From Syntrophotalea acetylenivorans (GTDB lineage Bacteria; Desulfobacterota; Desulfuromonadia; Desulfuromonadales; Syntrophotaleaceae), in contig NZ_CP015519.1 of assembly GCF_001887775.1 (NCBI RefSeq), positions 1,426,001 to 1,490,000 of the forward strand: a stretch of 64,000 bases of DNA. The letters run 5' to 3'. The translations under genes were made by a program, and so were the position numbers. Of this stretch, positions 54,892 to 64,000 are shown one piece after another. The notes under the pieces were generated by a model. It made no database searches. It saw only the letters and a list, made by a program, of their open reading frames with translations, and had not been told where the DNA came from. Position 1 is the first letter of the stretch. Each line of letters begins with the position of its first letter.

Positions 54892-56059
54892 AGGTCAGGT
54901 CGGAGGTATAATAATCAGCACTGGCATCGCCCAGCGCCAGATCGACAGTCACGGTAAATTCTGCCTGTTTCAAAACTTCTGTGGCCTTTTCTTCCAGCTC
55001 CTGACCGGTGCTGATTCCCTGGCAGACCACGGGCACATCGTCAAAGCGGATCTCGACCTTCTCGGAGTCGACCTCGGCTCCCGAATAGCCGACGGCCGCG
55101 ATAATTCTTCCCCAGTTGGCATCCTCTCCAAAAAAGGCTGTTTTCACCAGGGAAGAAGTCGCCACGCTGACAGCGGCCTTCTTCGCGTCCTCGTCGCTGG
55201 CCGCGCCAAGAATACGGATTCGCGCCAGCTTCGTTGCCCCTTCCCCGTCCCTGACGATCATCTTGGCCAGTTCAAGCAACACCCCGGTCAACTCTTCAAC
55301 GAAACGCTCCCCTTCTGCGGTACCGCTGCATATTTCCCGGTTACCGGCGGCGCCATTGGCCAGCAGCAGCACCATATCGTTGGTGGAGGTATCGCCATCA
55401 ACAGTAATAATATTGAAGGAGTTATCCACGGCCCGCCGCAATGCTTCCTGCAGCAAAGCCGGCTCCACCTGGGCGTCGGTCAATACAAAGCCGAGCATAG
55501 TCGCCATGTTGGGATGAATCATCCCCGCGCCCTTGGCCACACCAAGCAAACGATAAGGGGCCTTGGCCACTTCTCCGCGGCAAGAAGCCAGCTTGGCAAA
55601 AGAATCGGTGGTCATAATCGCCTGGGAAACCGCATCGGCAGCATCGGAAGTCAGATTCTGGGCCAACAACGGGATATGCTTCTCAAACGAATCCATCGGC
55701 AGTGGCGCTCCGATGACGCCGGTCGACGAGACCGCCAGGTAATTCTCAGGGATTTGCAAAGCGGCCGCAGCCAGCTCAGAGCAACGCTTCGCATCGCGCA
55801 AGCCGGGAGCCCCGGTACAGGCATTGGCATTGCCACTGTTGACCAGCACTGCCTGACACAGGCCTTCGGCGACCCTGGGCTCGGTTAGCTGCAGTGGCGC
55901 AGCTTTGATTTTATTGGTGGTAAAAACCCCGGCACAACGAGCCGGAACTTCGGAATAGATCAGGGCCAGGTCGAGGCGCCCGGACTTGCGAATGCCCGAT
56001 GCCCCCGCCGCGAATTTAAATCCCGCTATTTTTTCAGCCTGGTTGGTCGTTATCTTCAT
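54854..56059 (-). CDS. argJ: bifunctional glutamate N-acetyltransferase/amino-acid acetyltransferase
   Basis: ArgJ makes N-acetylglutamate and recycles the acetyl group in arginine synthesis. It has about 401 residues of the self-cleaving OAT family; the autocleavage site is in GMIHPNMATMLGF, where the Thr of MATML becomes the nucleophile. Also visible are VNSGNANACTGAPGL, TVDGDTSTNDMV and the C-terminal DLTYEYVKINADYRT. Of three in-frame ATGs (56077, 56065, 56059), the last has GAGGAG 7 nt upstream and is preferred. It lies 45 nt after secA on the same strand. A short ArgA-like gene is 4 kb away. Confidence 0.96.
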   Translation of the reverse strand: MKITTNQAEKIAGFKFAAGASGIRKSGRLDLALIYSEVPARCAGVFTTNKIKAAPLQLTEPRVAEGLCQAVLVNSGNANACTGAPGLRDAKRCSELAAAALQIPENYLAVSSTGVIGAPLPMDSFEKHIPLLAQNLTSDAADAVSQAIMTTDSFAKLASCRGEVAKAPYRLLGVAKGAGMIHPNMATMLGFVLTDAQVEPALLQEALRRAVDNSFNIITVDGDTSTNDMVLLLANGAAGNREICSGTAEGERFVEELTGVLLELAKMIVRDGEGATKLARIRILGAASDEDAKKAAVSVATSSLVKTAFFGEDANWGRIIAAVGYSGAEVDSEKVEIRFDDVPVVCQGISTGQELEEKATEVLKQAEFTVTVDLALGDASADYYTSDLTYEYVKINADYRT

Positions 56060-56104
56060 TGCCATACTCCTCGGCATGAACTTGAATGAATCATTGCGGC
56101 GCCC

Positions 56105-58795
56105 TTACGCCCCGCAACACTTTTTGTATTTTCGTCCACTGCCGCAAGGACACGGATCATTGCGGCCGACCTTGGCATCCTGACGCGTCATCGGCTTGCG
56201 CACCTGATCCTCGCCCCCGGCACGATTTAACTCTATTCGCCGCTGGCGCTGCTGCTCCTCCATCCGCTCGACATCTTCCTCCCGGGCGAGCTGAATACGG
56301 AACAGCTTTTCGATGACTTCCTGGCGAATGCGCCCCATCATCTCCATGAACAGCCCGTAGGCCTCCCGTTTGTACTCTTCCTTGGGATTCTTCTGGGCAT
56401 AGCCCCGCAGGCCGATACCCTCTTTAAGATGGTCGATGGACAGCAGATGGTCCTTCCACTGCGCATCGATGGTTTGCAGCAGCAATACCTTCATCAAATG
56501 CTCGAATACCGGGGTAGAAAACTCTTGCTCCCGTTCTTCCAGACGTTGATGTACCTGATCTTTCAGGTTCTGAATCAACTGCACCTGAGTGAGCTGTGCA
56601 TCGACCTCTTCCGGAACAGTGAAGAGCATGTTGAACAGGCTGTAAATATCTTCACTCAAGCTGTTCCAGTTCCAATCCCTGGGGGACGTCTTTTCCGGAC
56701 AGAAAGTCGCCACCGTATCCTCGATCAACTCATCAACAATACCAATAACGATATCCCGCAGGTTTTCTCCGGCCAGAACCTCCTTGCGCTGGGTGTAGAT
56801 TACCTTTCGCTGGGTGTTCATGACATCGTCATACTCGATCAGGTGTTTACGGATTTCAAAGTTATGTCCTTCAACCTTTTTCTGGGCATTCTCGATAGCC
56901 TTGGAAATCATCCCGTGCTCAATGGGCTCCCCTTCAGGAATCTTTAAACGATCCATGACATAGGCCACACGATGGGAACCGAAGATCCGCAGCAGGTCAT
57001 CTTCGAGGCTCAGGTAAAAATGACTCTCACCCGGATCGCCCTGACGTCCGGCACGGCCACGCAACTGATTATCGATACGCCGCGATTCATGACGCTCAGT
57101 GCCGAGGATATAGAGACCGCCGGCCTCCAATACTTCGGCCTTTTCCTTGGCGCACTGGGTCTGGTACTTGGCCAGCAACTCCGCCAAGGCAGCTTCCGGA
57201 TCCTCGGCCGTCGCCGCTTCCCGCTGAGCCAACAACTCCGGGTTGCCGCCGAGGACGATGTCGGTACCGCGGCCGGCCATGTTGGTAGCGATAGTCACCG
57301 CGCCCTTGCGACCCGCCTGAGCGACAATTTCAGCTTCTTTTTCATGATGCTTGGCGTTCAGCACATGGTGGGGAACACCGCGCTTTTTTAACAGGCTGGC
57401 CAAAATCTCGGAATTTTCAATGGAAATGGTACCGACCAGCACCGGCTGGCCCTTTTCATAACGCCCGGCGATATCCTCGACCAGGGCGTTGAATTTTTCC
57501 TTCTCAGTCTTGTAGATAACATCGGACTGATCTTTACGGACCATCGGCCGATTGGTGGGGATCACCACCACATCGAGCTTGTAGATCTCGTGAAATTCAG
57601 CCGCTTCGGTATCGGCGGTACCGGTCATACCGGCCAACTTGTCGTACATACGGAAATAATTCTGGAAGGTGATGGTAGCCAGGGTCTGATTCTCGCTTTC
57701 GATCTTTACCCCTTCCTTAGCCTCCACCGACTGATGCAAACCGTCGCTCCAGCGCCTTCCGGGCATCAAGCGGCCGGTGAATTCATCAACGATCATCACC
57801 TCGCCGTCTTTGACAACGTAATCGACATCGCGCTTGAATAATACATGAGCCTTGAGGGACTGATTCACATGGTGCAGAATTTCGATATTGCCCGGCTCAT
57901 AAAGGTTATCGATGTTGAGCAACTTCTCAACCTTGGCCACACCCTGTTCGGTAAGCATGGCACTCTTGGCCTTTTCATCAACGGTGTAGTCGCCAGTATA
58001 TTCCTTAACCGTCTGACCGATCTTTCCGTCACGATGTTCAATGAGCTCGCCCATTTTCAGCATCGGGATAATACGATTGGCGGTATAGTAAAGCTCGCTC
58101 GAGTCCTCACTCGGCCCGGAGATAATCAGCGGAGTCCGCGCCTCGTCGATAAGGATCGAGTCAACCTCATCGACGATCGAATAATAGAGGGGACGCTGCA
58201 CGTAATCGTCCAGAGAAAACTTCATATTATCGCGCAGATAATCGAAGCCGAATTCATTGTTGGTCCCGTAAGTGATGTCGCAGCTATAGGCTTTTTTGCG
58301 CTGCTCGTCGGTCAGCCCATGGACGATACAATCGACCGTCAAGCCCAGAAAACGATGGACCTGGCCCATCCATTCGGCATCGCGGCTGGCCAGATAATCG
58401 TTGACCGTGACCACATGGACTCCCTTGCCCGGCAGGGCATTGAGATAAGAGGCCAAAGTCGCCATCAAAGTCTTACCTTCACCGGTCTTCATTTCAGCAA
58501 TCTTGCCCTGATGCAAAACCATGCCGCCAATCAACTGCACATCGAAATGACGCATACCCAGGACCCGTTTGGCCGCTTCGCGCACCACGGCGAAAGCCTC
58601 GACCAACAGATCATCCAGGGTCTCTCCCTGCGCCAAGCGCTGACGAAACTCATCGGTTTTGGCGGCCAATTGTGAATCGTCCAGACCGGTATAATTCTCT
58701 TCGATGGCATTGATCTTTTCGACCAACACCCGCAAACGCTTCAATTCGCGTTCATTTTTACTTCCGAAAAGCTTCTTCAACAAACTGTTAATCAT
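56105..58795 (-). CDS. secA: preprotein translocase ATPase SecA
   Basis: SecA drives export of unfolded proteins through SecYEG. It has 896 residues, full length. The Walker A region is [11 protein letters not shown] (about 103-113), followed by [29 protein letters not shown] (DEAD motif), [14 protein letters not shown] and the helical scaffold. It ends in the zinc-binding SecB/phospholipid tail [16 protein letters not shown]. The ATG has a GGAG upstream. The leader contains an AT-rich inverted repeat. argJ, deoC and deoB follow in the same direction. Confidence 0.98.
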   Translation of the reverse strand: MINSLLKKLFGSKNERELKRLRVLVEKINAIEENYTGLDDSQLAAKTDEFRQRLAQGETLDDLLVEAFAVVREAAKRVLGMRHFDVQLIGGMVLHQGKIAEMKTGEGKTLMATLASYLNALPGKGVHVVTVNDYLASRDAEWMGQVHRFLGLTVDCIVHGLTDEQRKKAYSCDITYGTNNEFGFDYLRDNMKFSLDDYVQRPLYYSIVDEVDSILIDEARTPLIISGPSEDSSELYYTANRIIPMLKMGELIEHRDGKIGQTVKEYTGDYTVDEKAKSAMLTEQGVAKVEKLLNIDNLYEPGNIEILHHVNQSLKAHVLFKRDVDYVVKDGEVMIVDEFTGRLMPGRRWSDGLHQSVEAKEGVKIESENQTLATITFQNYFRMYDKLAGMTGTADTEAAEFHEIYKLDVVVIPTNRPMVRKDQSDVIYKTEKEKFNALVEDIAGRYEKGQPVLVGTISIENSEILASLLKKRGVPHHVLNAKHHEKEAEIVAQAGRKGAVTIATNMAGRGTDIVLGGNPELLAQREAATAEDPEAALAELLAKYQTQCAKEKAEVLEAGGLYILGTERHESRRIDNQLRGRAGRQGDPGESHFYLSLEDDLLRIFGSHRVAYVMDRLKIPEGEPIEHGMISKAIENAQKKVEGHNFEIRKHLIEYDDVMNTQRKVIYTQRKEVLAGENLRDIVIGIVDELIEDTVATFCPEKTSPRDWNWNSLSEDIYSLFNMLFTVPEEVDAQLTQVQLIQNLKDQVHQRLEEREQEFSTPVFEHLMKVLLLQTIDAQWKDHLLSIDHLKEGIGLRGYAQKNPKEEYKREAYGLFMEMMGRIRQEVIEKLFRIQLAREEDVERMEEQQRQRRIELNRAGGEDQVRKPMTRQDAKVGRNDPCPCGSGRKYKKCCGA

Positions 58796-58861
58796 CTATA
58801 TATTCTCCATAAGTATTTAATTTCGTATGAAATTTTCGACCATCGAGAAACCCGAACGGAC

Positions 58862-58900
58862 CTATGATAAAAATTTAAAAAACAACAAATTTTATCATAG
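58862..58900. repeat. AT-rich inverted repeat in the secA leader
   Basis: CTATGATAAAAATTT and AAATTTTATCATAG pair over 14 bp with one bulge across about 10 nt. It lies 67-105 nt upstream of the secA start and could be an operator or a leader hairpin. Confidence 0.6.
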
Positions 58901-59009
58901 CGATTCACGACCGACAAGGTGAAAGCAGCGCCATCCTAAAAGGGCAATAGAACCAAAGGCATTACCAACCGAAAGACTTTCTCCGGAAACCTGTCAGACA
59001 GCCTCAAGG

Positions 59010-59037
59010 AAAAAGCCCCGGTAAACCGGGGCTTTTA
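59010..59037. terminator. bidirectional Rho-independent terminator
   Basis: AAAAGCCCCGG-TAAA-CCGGGGCTTTT is a perfect 11-bp stem. It lies downstream of the M23 peptidase gene on the minus strand, just beyond repeat copy B. Confidence 0.92.
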
Positions 59038-59043
59038 GGTAGC

Positions 59044-59171
59044 TGGCTAAGCAAAAATCGCCAAGTGCAAGGCGCGCAATTGTCTGGGAATGAGACGTAC
59101 GCAGGTACGTCGCAGTGAGAAGACCAATTGCAGCAACGCAGCAATTGGTGAGTTTTTGCGACGCCATCAAA
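59044..59171. repeat. palindromic intergenic repeat, copy B
   Basis: The ends TGGCTAAGCAAAAAT and TTTTTGCGACGCCATCAAA match copy A at 27322-27405. The interior holds CAAGGCGCGC, a perfect GACGTAC-GCAG-GTACGTC palindrome (59093-59110), paired CAATTG blocks and GCAACGCAG. The right end supplies the TGA stop of the M23 peptidase gene. Confidence 0.8.
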
Positions 59172-60036
59172 GATATCGTTTTGGATTGACAGGAACACCG
59201 TTGAGGCGCACCTCGTAGTGGAGATGGGAACCGGTCGAGCGCCCGGTATTGCCTACTGCAGCAATCTTCTCACCCCGCTGGACACGCTGCCCGACCTTAA
59301 CCAATATCTTGGAATTGTGCGCATAATAAGTCTGGTAACCATAGCCGTGGTCGAGGACCACAATCTTGCCGTAATCGGACAAAGACGCCACCTTACTGAC
59401 GACACCATGCGCCGTAGCCAGTACCGGCGTTCCGGTTCGCGCGGCGATATCATAGCCATGATGCAACTTGCGCCGACCGGTAAAAGGAGACAAACGTCGA
59501 CCGAACCCAGAGGTTACCCAGCCCTTGGTGGGCCACCCTTTCGGCTTAGCCGCCAGCATTGAATTCTGGTCATTGAAAAAGCTCTGGATCTCTTCCAGGC
59601 TTTGTCGACGCAAATCGATGTCGCGCCGTATCTGATCGATATGCTGCTGAAGCTCAGAGAGTTCGCCAGCCGCATCGACTTCGATCGGCCCCCCCAGACC
59701 GGCCGGAGTATCGGGAGCTGGCCTGGACAATTCCGCCATTAAACGAACCTTGGCGTCATTTTGCGCAAGGACAACCATCTCGCGACGCAGATTCTCAAGA
59801 TCGACGGACAGAGATCGAATGAGTTCCTGCTGACTACCGTTTTCGGCTCGCAGATGCTGCAACTCGCTCCGGTCCAGGCTCGTCCGGCAATAATCAAAGC
59901 CCAACCAGGCAATACCCAGCAAAGCAGCAGCCATAACCCCTGCAACCAGCTGCAGACTACGGATTCCAAGACGGAAGCGCCGCACTCGATGGGAACCGTC
60001 AGGAATGACGATAATGGACATCTTCTGTTCAGCCAA
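59167..60036 (-). CDS. M23-family metallopeptidase (membrane-anchored)
   Basis: This 289-residue cell-wall peptidase or amidase activator has one N-terminal membrane helix (LVAGVMAAALLGIAWLGF, about 31-48), a periplasmic coiled coil (about 60-155) and a C-terminal peptidase_M23 domain. Zinc ligands are visible: HHGYDIA (HxxxD) and SHLHYEV (HxH), so it is likely catalytic rather than an EnvC-type activator. The start is TTG at 60036, with AAGGAG 8 nt upstream; an ATG at 60021 is too far from it. The stop codon lies within the conserved edge of repeat copy B, so the end RYL may be affected by the repeat. Confidence 0.92.
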   Translation of the reverse strand: MAEQKMSIIVIPDGSHRVRRFRLGIRSLQLVAGVMAAALLGIAWLGFDYCRTSLDRSELQHLRAENGSQQELIRSLSVDLENLRREMVVLAQNDAKVRLMAELSRPAPDTPAGLGGPIEVDAAGELSELQQHIDQIRRDIDLRRQSLEEIQSFFNDQNSMLAAKPKGWPTKGWVTSGFGRRLSPFTGRRKLHHGYDIAARTGTPVLATAHGVVSKVASLSDYGKIVVLDHGYGYQTYYAHNSKILVKVGQRVQRGEKIAAVGNTGRSTGSHLHYEVRLNGVPVNPKRYL

Positions 60037-60229
60037 GAGTGTACTCCTTCAACAAGCAGCGGGAAATCTGCTTGATTTAAACCTCAACGGAACCATCAAA
60101 ACCCAGACCGCTATTCAAGAGATAGACAGCCTATCCCATTAGCCCAGAATTGAGGTAACGGCTCTAATTAATAGGAAAAATTCAGTTCTCTGTCAAGGCG
60201 TTAATCCGCAAGCCGCCAAAGAAGACTGA

Positions 60230-60682
60230 CTACAGGACAATTCGCATGGCAATTTCGTCACAATCCGGAAACTTGGGACACTTGACGCAATCGCTCCAGA
60301 TCTTCTGCGGCAGTTCTGCCTTCTCGATATAATGAAAACCCATCTTCTCAAAGAATAGCGGCTGATAAGTCAGGGCAAAAACCTTTTTCAGTCCCAATTC
60401 CCGCGCTTCATCAAGACAAGCCTGCACCAGCTTCCGACCGATTCCCTTTTTCATCTGGCCTTCGGCAACGGCCAGAGAACGCACTTCCGCCAGATCTTCC
60501 CAACAGATCTGCAAACTAACCGCCCCCAAGATCTCGCCGGCGACCTCATAAACATAGAAGGAACGAATCACTTCATAGATATCCGGCAAGGAACGGGACA
60601 ACATCAATTCCTGCTGGGCATAGGTTAGCAGCAACTTATGAATGGCTTTAGCGTCGGGTATGCGTGCTTTACGAATGGCCAT
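60230..60682 (-). CDS. argA: GNAT acetyltransferase, short ArgA-like N-acetylglutamate synthase
   Basis: This 150-residue GNAT enzyme probably acetylates glutamate for arginine synthesis. The acetyl-CoA motif is MKKGIGRKLVQACLDEA (Q/RxxGxG/A type), with VRSLAVAE before it and YQPLFFEKMGFHYIEK after. The C-terminal CVKCPKFPDCDEIAM, a cysteine-rich tail, is typical of the short NAGS-like proteins also found fused to ArgH. ArgJ in the same window can also make acetylglutamate, so the two may be partly redundant. Exact substrate is inferred from family. Confidence 0.8.
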   Translation of the reverse strand: MAIRKARIPDAKAIHKLLLTYAQQELMLSRSLPDIYEVIRSFYVYEVAGEILGAVSLQICWEDLAEVRSLAVAEGQMKKGIGRKLVQACLDEARELGLKKVFALTYQPLFFEKMGFHYIEKAELPQKIWSDCVKCPKFPDCDEIAMRIVL

Positions 60683-60730
60683 TATCCAACTCTCGCTTGG
60701 TGTTTATATAACAGGTGGCACCGCAGGAAA

Positions 60731-62400
60731 CTATAACTGAGGCGCCGATTGAGCAATGATCTCGCGTGCATGCTCCAGCGTGCGTTCGGTTACTTGAGCT
60801 CCACCCAGCATGCGAGCCATTTCCTCAATCCGCTCTTCACCTTCTAGAAGCACCAGGCCCGTGCAGGTGCGCCCATCCCTTTCTTGCTTTTCCACCCGGT
60901 AGTGCTGATCGGCAAAGGCAGCCACCTGGGGCAAGTGCGTGATACAGAGCACTTGGGCTTCTTGAGCAATAGCCTGCAACTTCTGTCCGACGGCGCTGGC
61001 TGCTACCCCGCCGATGCCGGCATCGACCTCGTCAAATATGAGCGTAGGGATATGCTCAGCCCCCGGTGCCGCTCGGCGCAAAGCCAGCATAATCCGCGAC
61101 AATTCCCCCCCGAAGCAATCCAGGCCAGAGGTTTGGAATCTTCGCCGAGATTGGCGGCCAGATAAAATTCACCCCGCTCCAAGCCACCAGGACCCGGTTG
61201 CGGCAAGGCAAAAAGACGCATCTCAAACTGGGCCTTGGGCATGGCCAGCTCGGTTAGTTCCTTCTCGACTGCTTCCCGTAAAGCCTCGGCAGCAGCACGC
61301 CGTTTGGTTGAAATGACATCGCCCTGTTGCTGCAACTGCAAGCGCGCCCATTCAAGACGCTTCGCCAACTCCTCCCTGGTGGCGTCGGCATGCGCCAAAG
61401 CTTCACTCTCTTGAGCAATATCATTCCGGTAGGCTAACAGCCCGTCAATGGAACCGGCATACTTACGCTGCAAGTCGGCCAGCAGAGCAAGACGCTTCTC
61501 AACCTGATTAAGGCGGGCAGCATCAAAAGAAACCTTGCCGGCATAACTGCGCAACTGTTCGGCGACATCCTCCAACATATACAGAGAGGAACGCACCGTT
61601 TCAGCCAAAGGCGACAACTGGGCATCGACCCCCGCGCTGTTTTCCAGTTCGGCGGCCACGGCATCGAGATGAGTACAAACTGCTTGCTCGGCCCCATACA
61701 GAGTCTCATAGCCGGTCAAGGCCGAACGCGACAAACGCTCGCCATGCTGAAGCAAGGAACGCTCGGCGAGCAACTCCTCATCTTCCCCTGCTACCAGTTC
61801 CGCCTCATCGAGCTCGCGCAACTGAAAACTCAACAGGTCCAGACGCTGCAGACGGCCAGCCTCAGCATCCTGTAGCTTTTGCAGCTCTTGCTCCAACTGC
61901 TGAATATCGTCATAAGAGTGACGATAAGTGTCCAATTCCGGCTGCAAACCAGCGTAACTATCGAGGAATGCCAGATGACTGTCCGCCCGCTGCAACCCCT
62001 GGTGTTCATGCTGGCCATAAATATTCATCAACTGGCTGGTCAAAGGCTGCAATTGGGCCAGCTTTGCCAAACTGCCATTGATATAAATCTTATTGCGGCC
62101 GTTGCGATTAACGACTCGCTTGATCAGTAATTCTTCTTCATCATCGAACCCGCCAGCAGCGAGCGCCTGACGCACCGCCGGTTTTCCCTGTAAATCGAAG
62201 ACAGCTTCCACCACCGCTTCTTCGCTGCCGGTACGAATAAGATCGACACGGGCCCGATCCCCAAGCAACAAGGCAACCGCATCGATGATGATCGATTTAC
62301 CGGCACCGGTTTCGCCGGTCAGAACATTAAAACCGCTGGAAAAACCGACCTCTAGAACGTCGATAATCGCAAAGTCCCTAATGTGAAGATCCGTCAACAT
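60731..62400 (-). pseudogene. recN: DNA repair ATPase RecN, frameshifted
   Basis: RecN is an SMC-like ATPase acting in double-strand-break repair. The N-terminal part (61103-62400) has Walker A GETGAGKSIIIDAVALLLGD, coiled coil, then reads out of frame after IASGG. The C-terminal part resumes as LSRIMLALRR with Walker B TLIFDEVDAGIGG and CITHLPQVAAFAD. Restoring an eighth G in the run at 61106-61112 rejoins IASGGELSRIM and gives a normal length of about 556 residues. As written, both halves lack a complete ATPase. A real one-base deletion, slippage site or sequencing error are all possible. Confidence 0.9.
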
Positions 62401-62429
62401 GGCGTTTCTCTCAGTTGCAACACGGCGGT

Positions 62430-63299
62430 TTATCGTTCTCCCCAGCCCAACTTGGTGCGCAGTACTTCAAAATAATTTCGGGAGGGACTATCGACCAGCA
62501 GCGTACCCCGCCGAGCCTTACAAACCTGGATGATATCACCGGCCTGCAAATCCACTGCGACTTGACCATCGGCGGTAAAAACCACATGTTCGGCCTTACT
62601 TTTGACTTCGATTCGAATCGTGGCATCATCCGAAACGATCAGTGGCCTGTTGGCCAACATATGCGGACAGATCGGCGAAATAACAAAACAGTGTAACCCC
62701 GGTGAGATAATCGGACCACCGGCAGAAAGATTATAGGCCGTAGAACCTGTAGGTGTAGCAATAACCAGGCCATCGGCTTTAAAAGTTGTCAGATAAGCAT
62801 CATCGACGGAGACTTCCATATCGACGATACGAGCGATTGCACCCTTATTGAGTACAACGTCGTTAAGGACCCGAAAGCGTTTGAGCTCCTGGCCTTCACG
62901 AAAAATCACCGCCTCCAACATCATTCGCCGGGACAACTTGAAATCGCCCTGAAGGACTCTTTCCAAACAGGGAAACATCTCATCGCGGGTAATTTCGGTC
63001 AAAAACCCGAGGCTACCTAAATTGACGCCCAAAATGGGTATATCCCTATCGCCATTATGCCGCGCTACTTGCCGGGCCACAGAAATCAAAGTACCGTCGC
63101 CACCGAGAACAACGATCAGATCAACCATGGATGGAATCTGCCGCCGTTCATACCCTGGTCCCTGCCCGGGCAACTGACGGGCCAACGCTTCTTCCAGAAA
63201 GACCTCTTGCCCCCTTTTAGCGAGCCAGTCGACTACATCGCCAGCGACACGAACCGCATCGGGATGACTGCATTTAGCATAGATTCCGACCCCTTTCAT
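62430..63299 (-). CDS. nadK: NAD kinase
   Basis: This enzyme phosphorylates NAD to NADP. It has 289 residues from the ATG at 63299 (MKGVGIYAKC), which has GGGAAGG upstream; the frame itself extends to 63356. Family motifs are LIVVLGGDGTLIS, GVNLGSLGFLTEI, the NE/D position in RVLNDVVLNKG and TPTGSTAYNLSAGGPI. The gene lies 29 nt upstream of recN in the same direction, the usual nadK-recN neighbourhood. It complements the NADPH-producing zwf-gnd genes elsewhere in the window. Confidence 0.96.
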   Translation of the reverse strand: MKGVGIYAKCSHPDAVRVAGDVVDWLAKRGQEVFLEEALARQLPGQGPGYERRQIPSMVDLIVVLGGDGTLISVARQVARHNGDRDIPILGVNLGSLGFLTEITRDEMFPCLERVLQGDFKLSRRMMLEAVIFREGQELKRFRVLNDVVLNKGAIARIVDMEVSVDDAYLTTFKADGLVIATPTGSTAYNLSAGGPIISPGLHCFVISPICPHMLANRPLIVSDDATIRIEVKSKAEHVVFTADGQVAVDLQAGDIIQVCKARRGTLLVDSPSRNYFEVLRTKLGWGER

Positions 63300-63457
63300 A
63301 CCTTCCCTTTCCGCCACTCTCGGCATGCCGCCGAAGCTAGCACAGCCTTCAAACAAAGTCCATCACTTTCAACAACTTATAGCAAGTCCAGCTTGTTGTG
63401 AACTTGCCTTTTGTGCTAGAGTCGAAACCATCCTCAAAACCATTATTCGGAACTACC

Positions 63458-64000
63458 ATGGATCTCTTTGAAGCAAACCAGGAACCCAATTCCGCCACCC
63501 CTCTGGCTGAGCGCATGCGCCCCAGAACTCTGGAGGAGATGGTGGGACAAGAACACCTCCTTGGCCCCAACAAAATACTGCGCCGGCTGATCGAAACCGA
63601 CCAACTCTCCTCGGCAATCTTCTGGGGACCGCCCGGAACCGGCAAAACCACCCTGGCTCAAGTTATCGCCAACAGCACCAGCAGCCGATTTGTATTCTTT
63701 TCCGCGGTCCTGCAGGGAGTCAAAGAAGTTCGGGAACTGGTTAAACAGGCCCGGGAGGAGCGAGCTTACCACAGTCGCAAGACCCTGCTGTTCGTCGACG
63801 AGATTCACCGTTTCAACAAAGCTCAGCAGGATGCCTTTTTGCCCTACGTGGAACGGGGCGATATTATCCTGGTCGGCGCTACCACGGAAAACCCTTCCTT
63901 CGAAGTGAATTCGGCGCTGCTCTCCCGCTCCAGGGTCCTGGTCCTGCACGCTCTCGAAGCAACACAAATCATAACTTTACTGAAACGTGCCCTGACAGAC
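63458..64000 (+). CDS. rarA: replication-associated recombination protein RarA, 3' end outside window
   Basis: RarA (MgsA) is a AAA+ ATPase acting at stalled replication forks. The first 181 codons are present and open to the window end. The N-terminus [20 protein letters not shown] is followed by [16 protein letters not shown], Walker [12 protein letters not shown] (about 55-65), Walker [21 protein letters not shown], sensor-1 [21 protein letters not shown]. It is divergent from nadK with about 160 bp between them. Confidence 0.95.
   Translation, partial: MDLFEANQEPNSATPLAERMRPRTLEEMVGQEHLLGPNKILRRLIETDQLSSAIFWGPPGTGKTTLAQVIANSTSSRFVFFSAVLQGVKEVRELVKQAREERAYHSRKTLLFVDEIHRFNKAQQDAFLPYVERGDIILVGATTENPSFEVNSALLSRSRVLVLHALEATQIITLLKRALTD

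Noticed and set aside
1-64000. tRNA, rRNA, CRISPR arrays, insertion sequences and prophage genes
   Set aside because: No cloverleaf-like sequence, regularly spaced repeats, transposase, integrase or phage structural gene was recognised.

Overview
This 64 kb window looks like chromosome from a Desulfuromonadales-type deltaproteobacterium (Geobacter/Desulfuromonas/Pelobacter relatives). That placement is inferred from gene content: many PAS-GGDEF sensors, a DUF4405 haem-type membrane protein, a MucR/Ros zinc-finger regulator, a response regulator with a long acidic linker, a short ArgA-type acetyltransferase, a PilZ protein with a receiver-like domain, and TTG/GTG starts behind good Shine-Dalgarno sites. 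I see no rRNA, tRNA, CRISPR array, insertion sequence or prophage. Coding density is high and most genes are ordinary chromosomal genes.

Layout. 1-5.5 kb: the 3' end of a chemotaxis receptor, then a leftward group of an MFS exporter, a DsrE-like protein and a translationally coupled DUF4405-PsiE membrane pair. 5.8-10.5 kb: a rightward four-gene tripartite efflux operon (outer membrane factor, adaptor, ABC ATPase, MacB-type permease) whose first gene carries a one-base frameshift. 10.5-12.5 kb: a GNAT acetyltransferase fused to a histidine kinase and to an unrecognised C-terminal region. 12.9-18 kb: a VOC protein, a radical SAM enzyme, a ClC channel with CBS domains and a voltage-gated-type K+ channel ending in a zinc ribbon. 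18-22 kb: an orphan OmpR-family regulator, then a Spy/CpxP-like periplasmic protein divergent from a BaeS/BaeR-like envelope-stress pair. 22-34.6 kb: a signalling-rich region with four GGDEF proteins (two also with EAL), interrupted by a small conserved protein, an ADP-ribosylglycohydrolase and a TupBC-type ABC transporter with no binding protein. 34.6-38.4 kb: the oxidative pentose phosphate pathway (gnd-zwf-pgl), meeting a PHP phosphoesterase tail to tail. 39.5-43.9 kb: two oligopeptide-type ABC ATPases without permeases and the nitrogen-type enzyme I PtsP. 43.9-52.9 kb: a Cache-PAS-GGDEF protein, valS, the acidic response regulator, MucR and the PilZ protein. 53-64 kb: a leftward run of secA-argJ-deoC-deoB, an M23 peptidase, an argA-like gene, recN (frameshifted) and nadK, then the start of rarA on the other strand.

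How it fits together. Five diguanylate-cyclase-type proteins and a PilZ effector make this a cyclic-di-GMP-rich stretch. Four of the five share a cysteine-rich PAS variant, suggesting a common redox, metal or haem input. Envelope and efflux functions (Bae-like system, Spy-like protein, MacAB-like operon, MFS exporter) form a second theme, and NADPH supply (zwf, gnd, pgl, nadK) a third.

Most worth a second look: the GNAT-histidine kinase fusion; the cysteine-PAS family; opposite degeneracy in the two GGDEF-EAL proteins; a modular palindromic repeat whose edge supplies the stop codon of two unrelated genes, plus a third element sharing its core; and two single-base deletions in G runs that break an efflux gene and recN.
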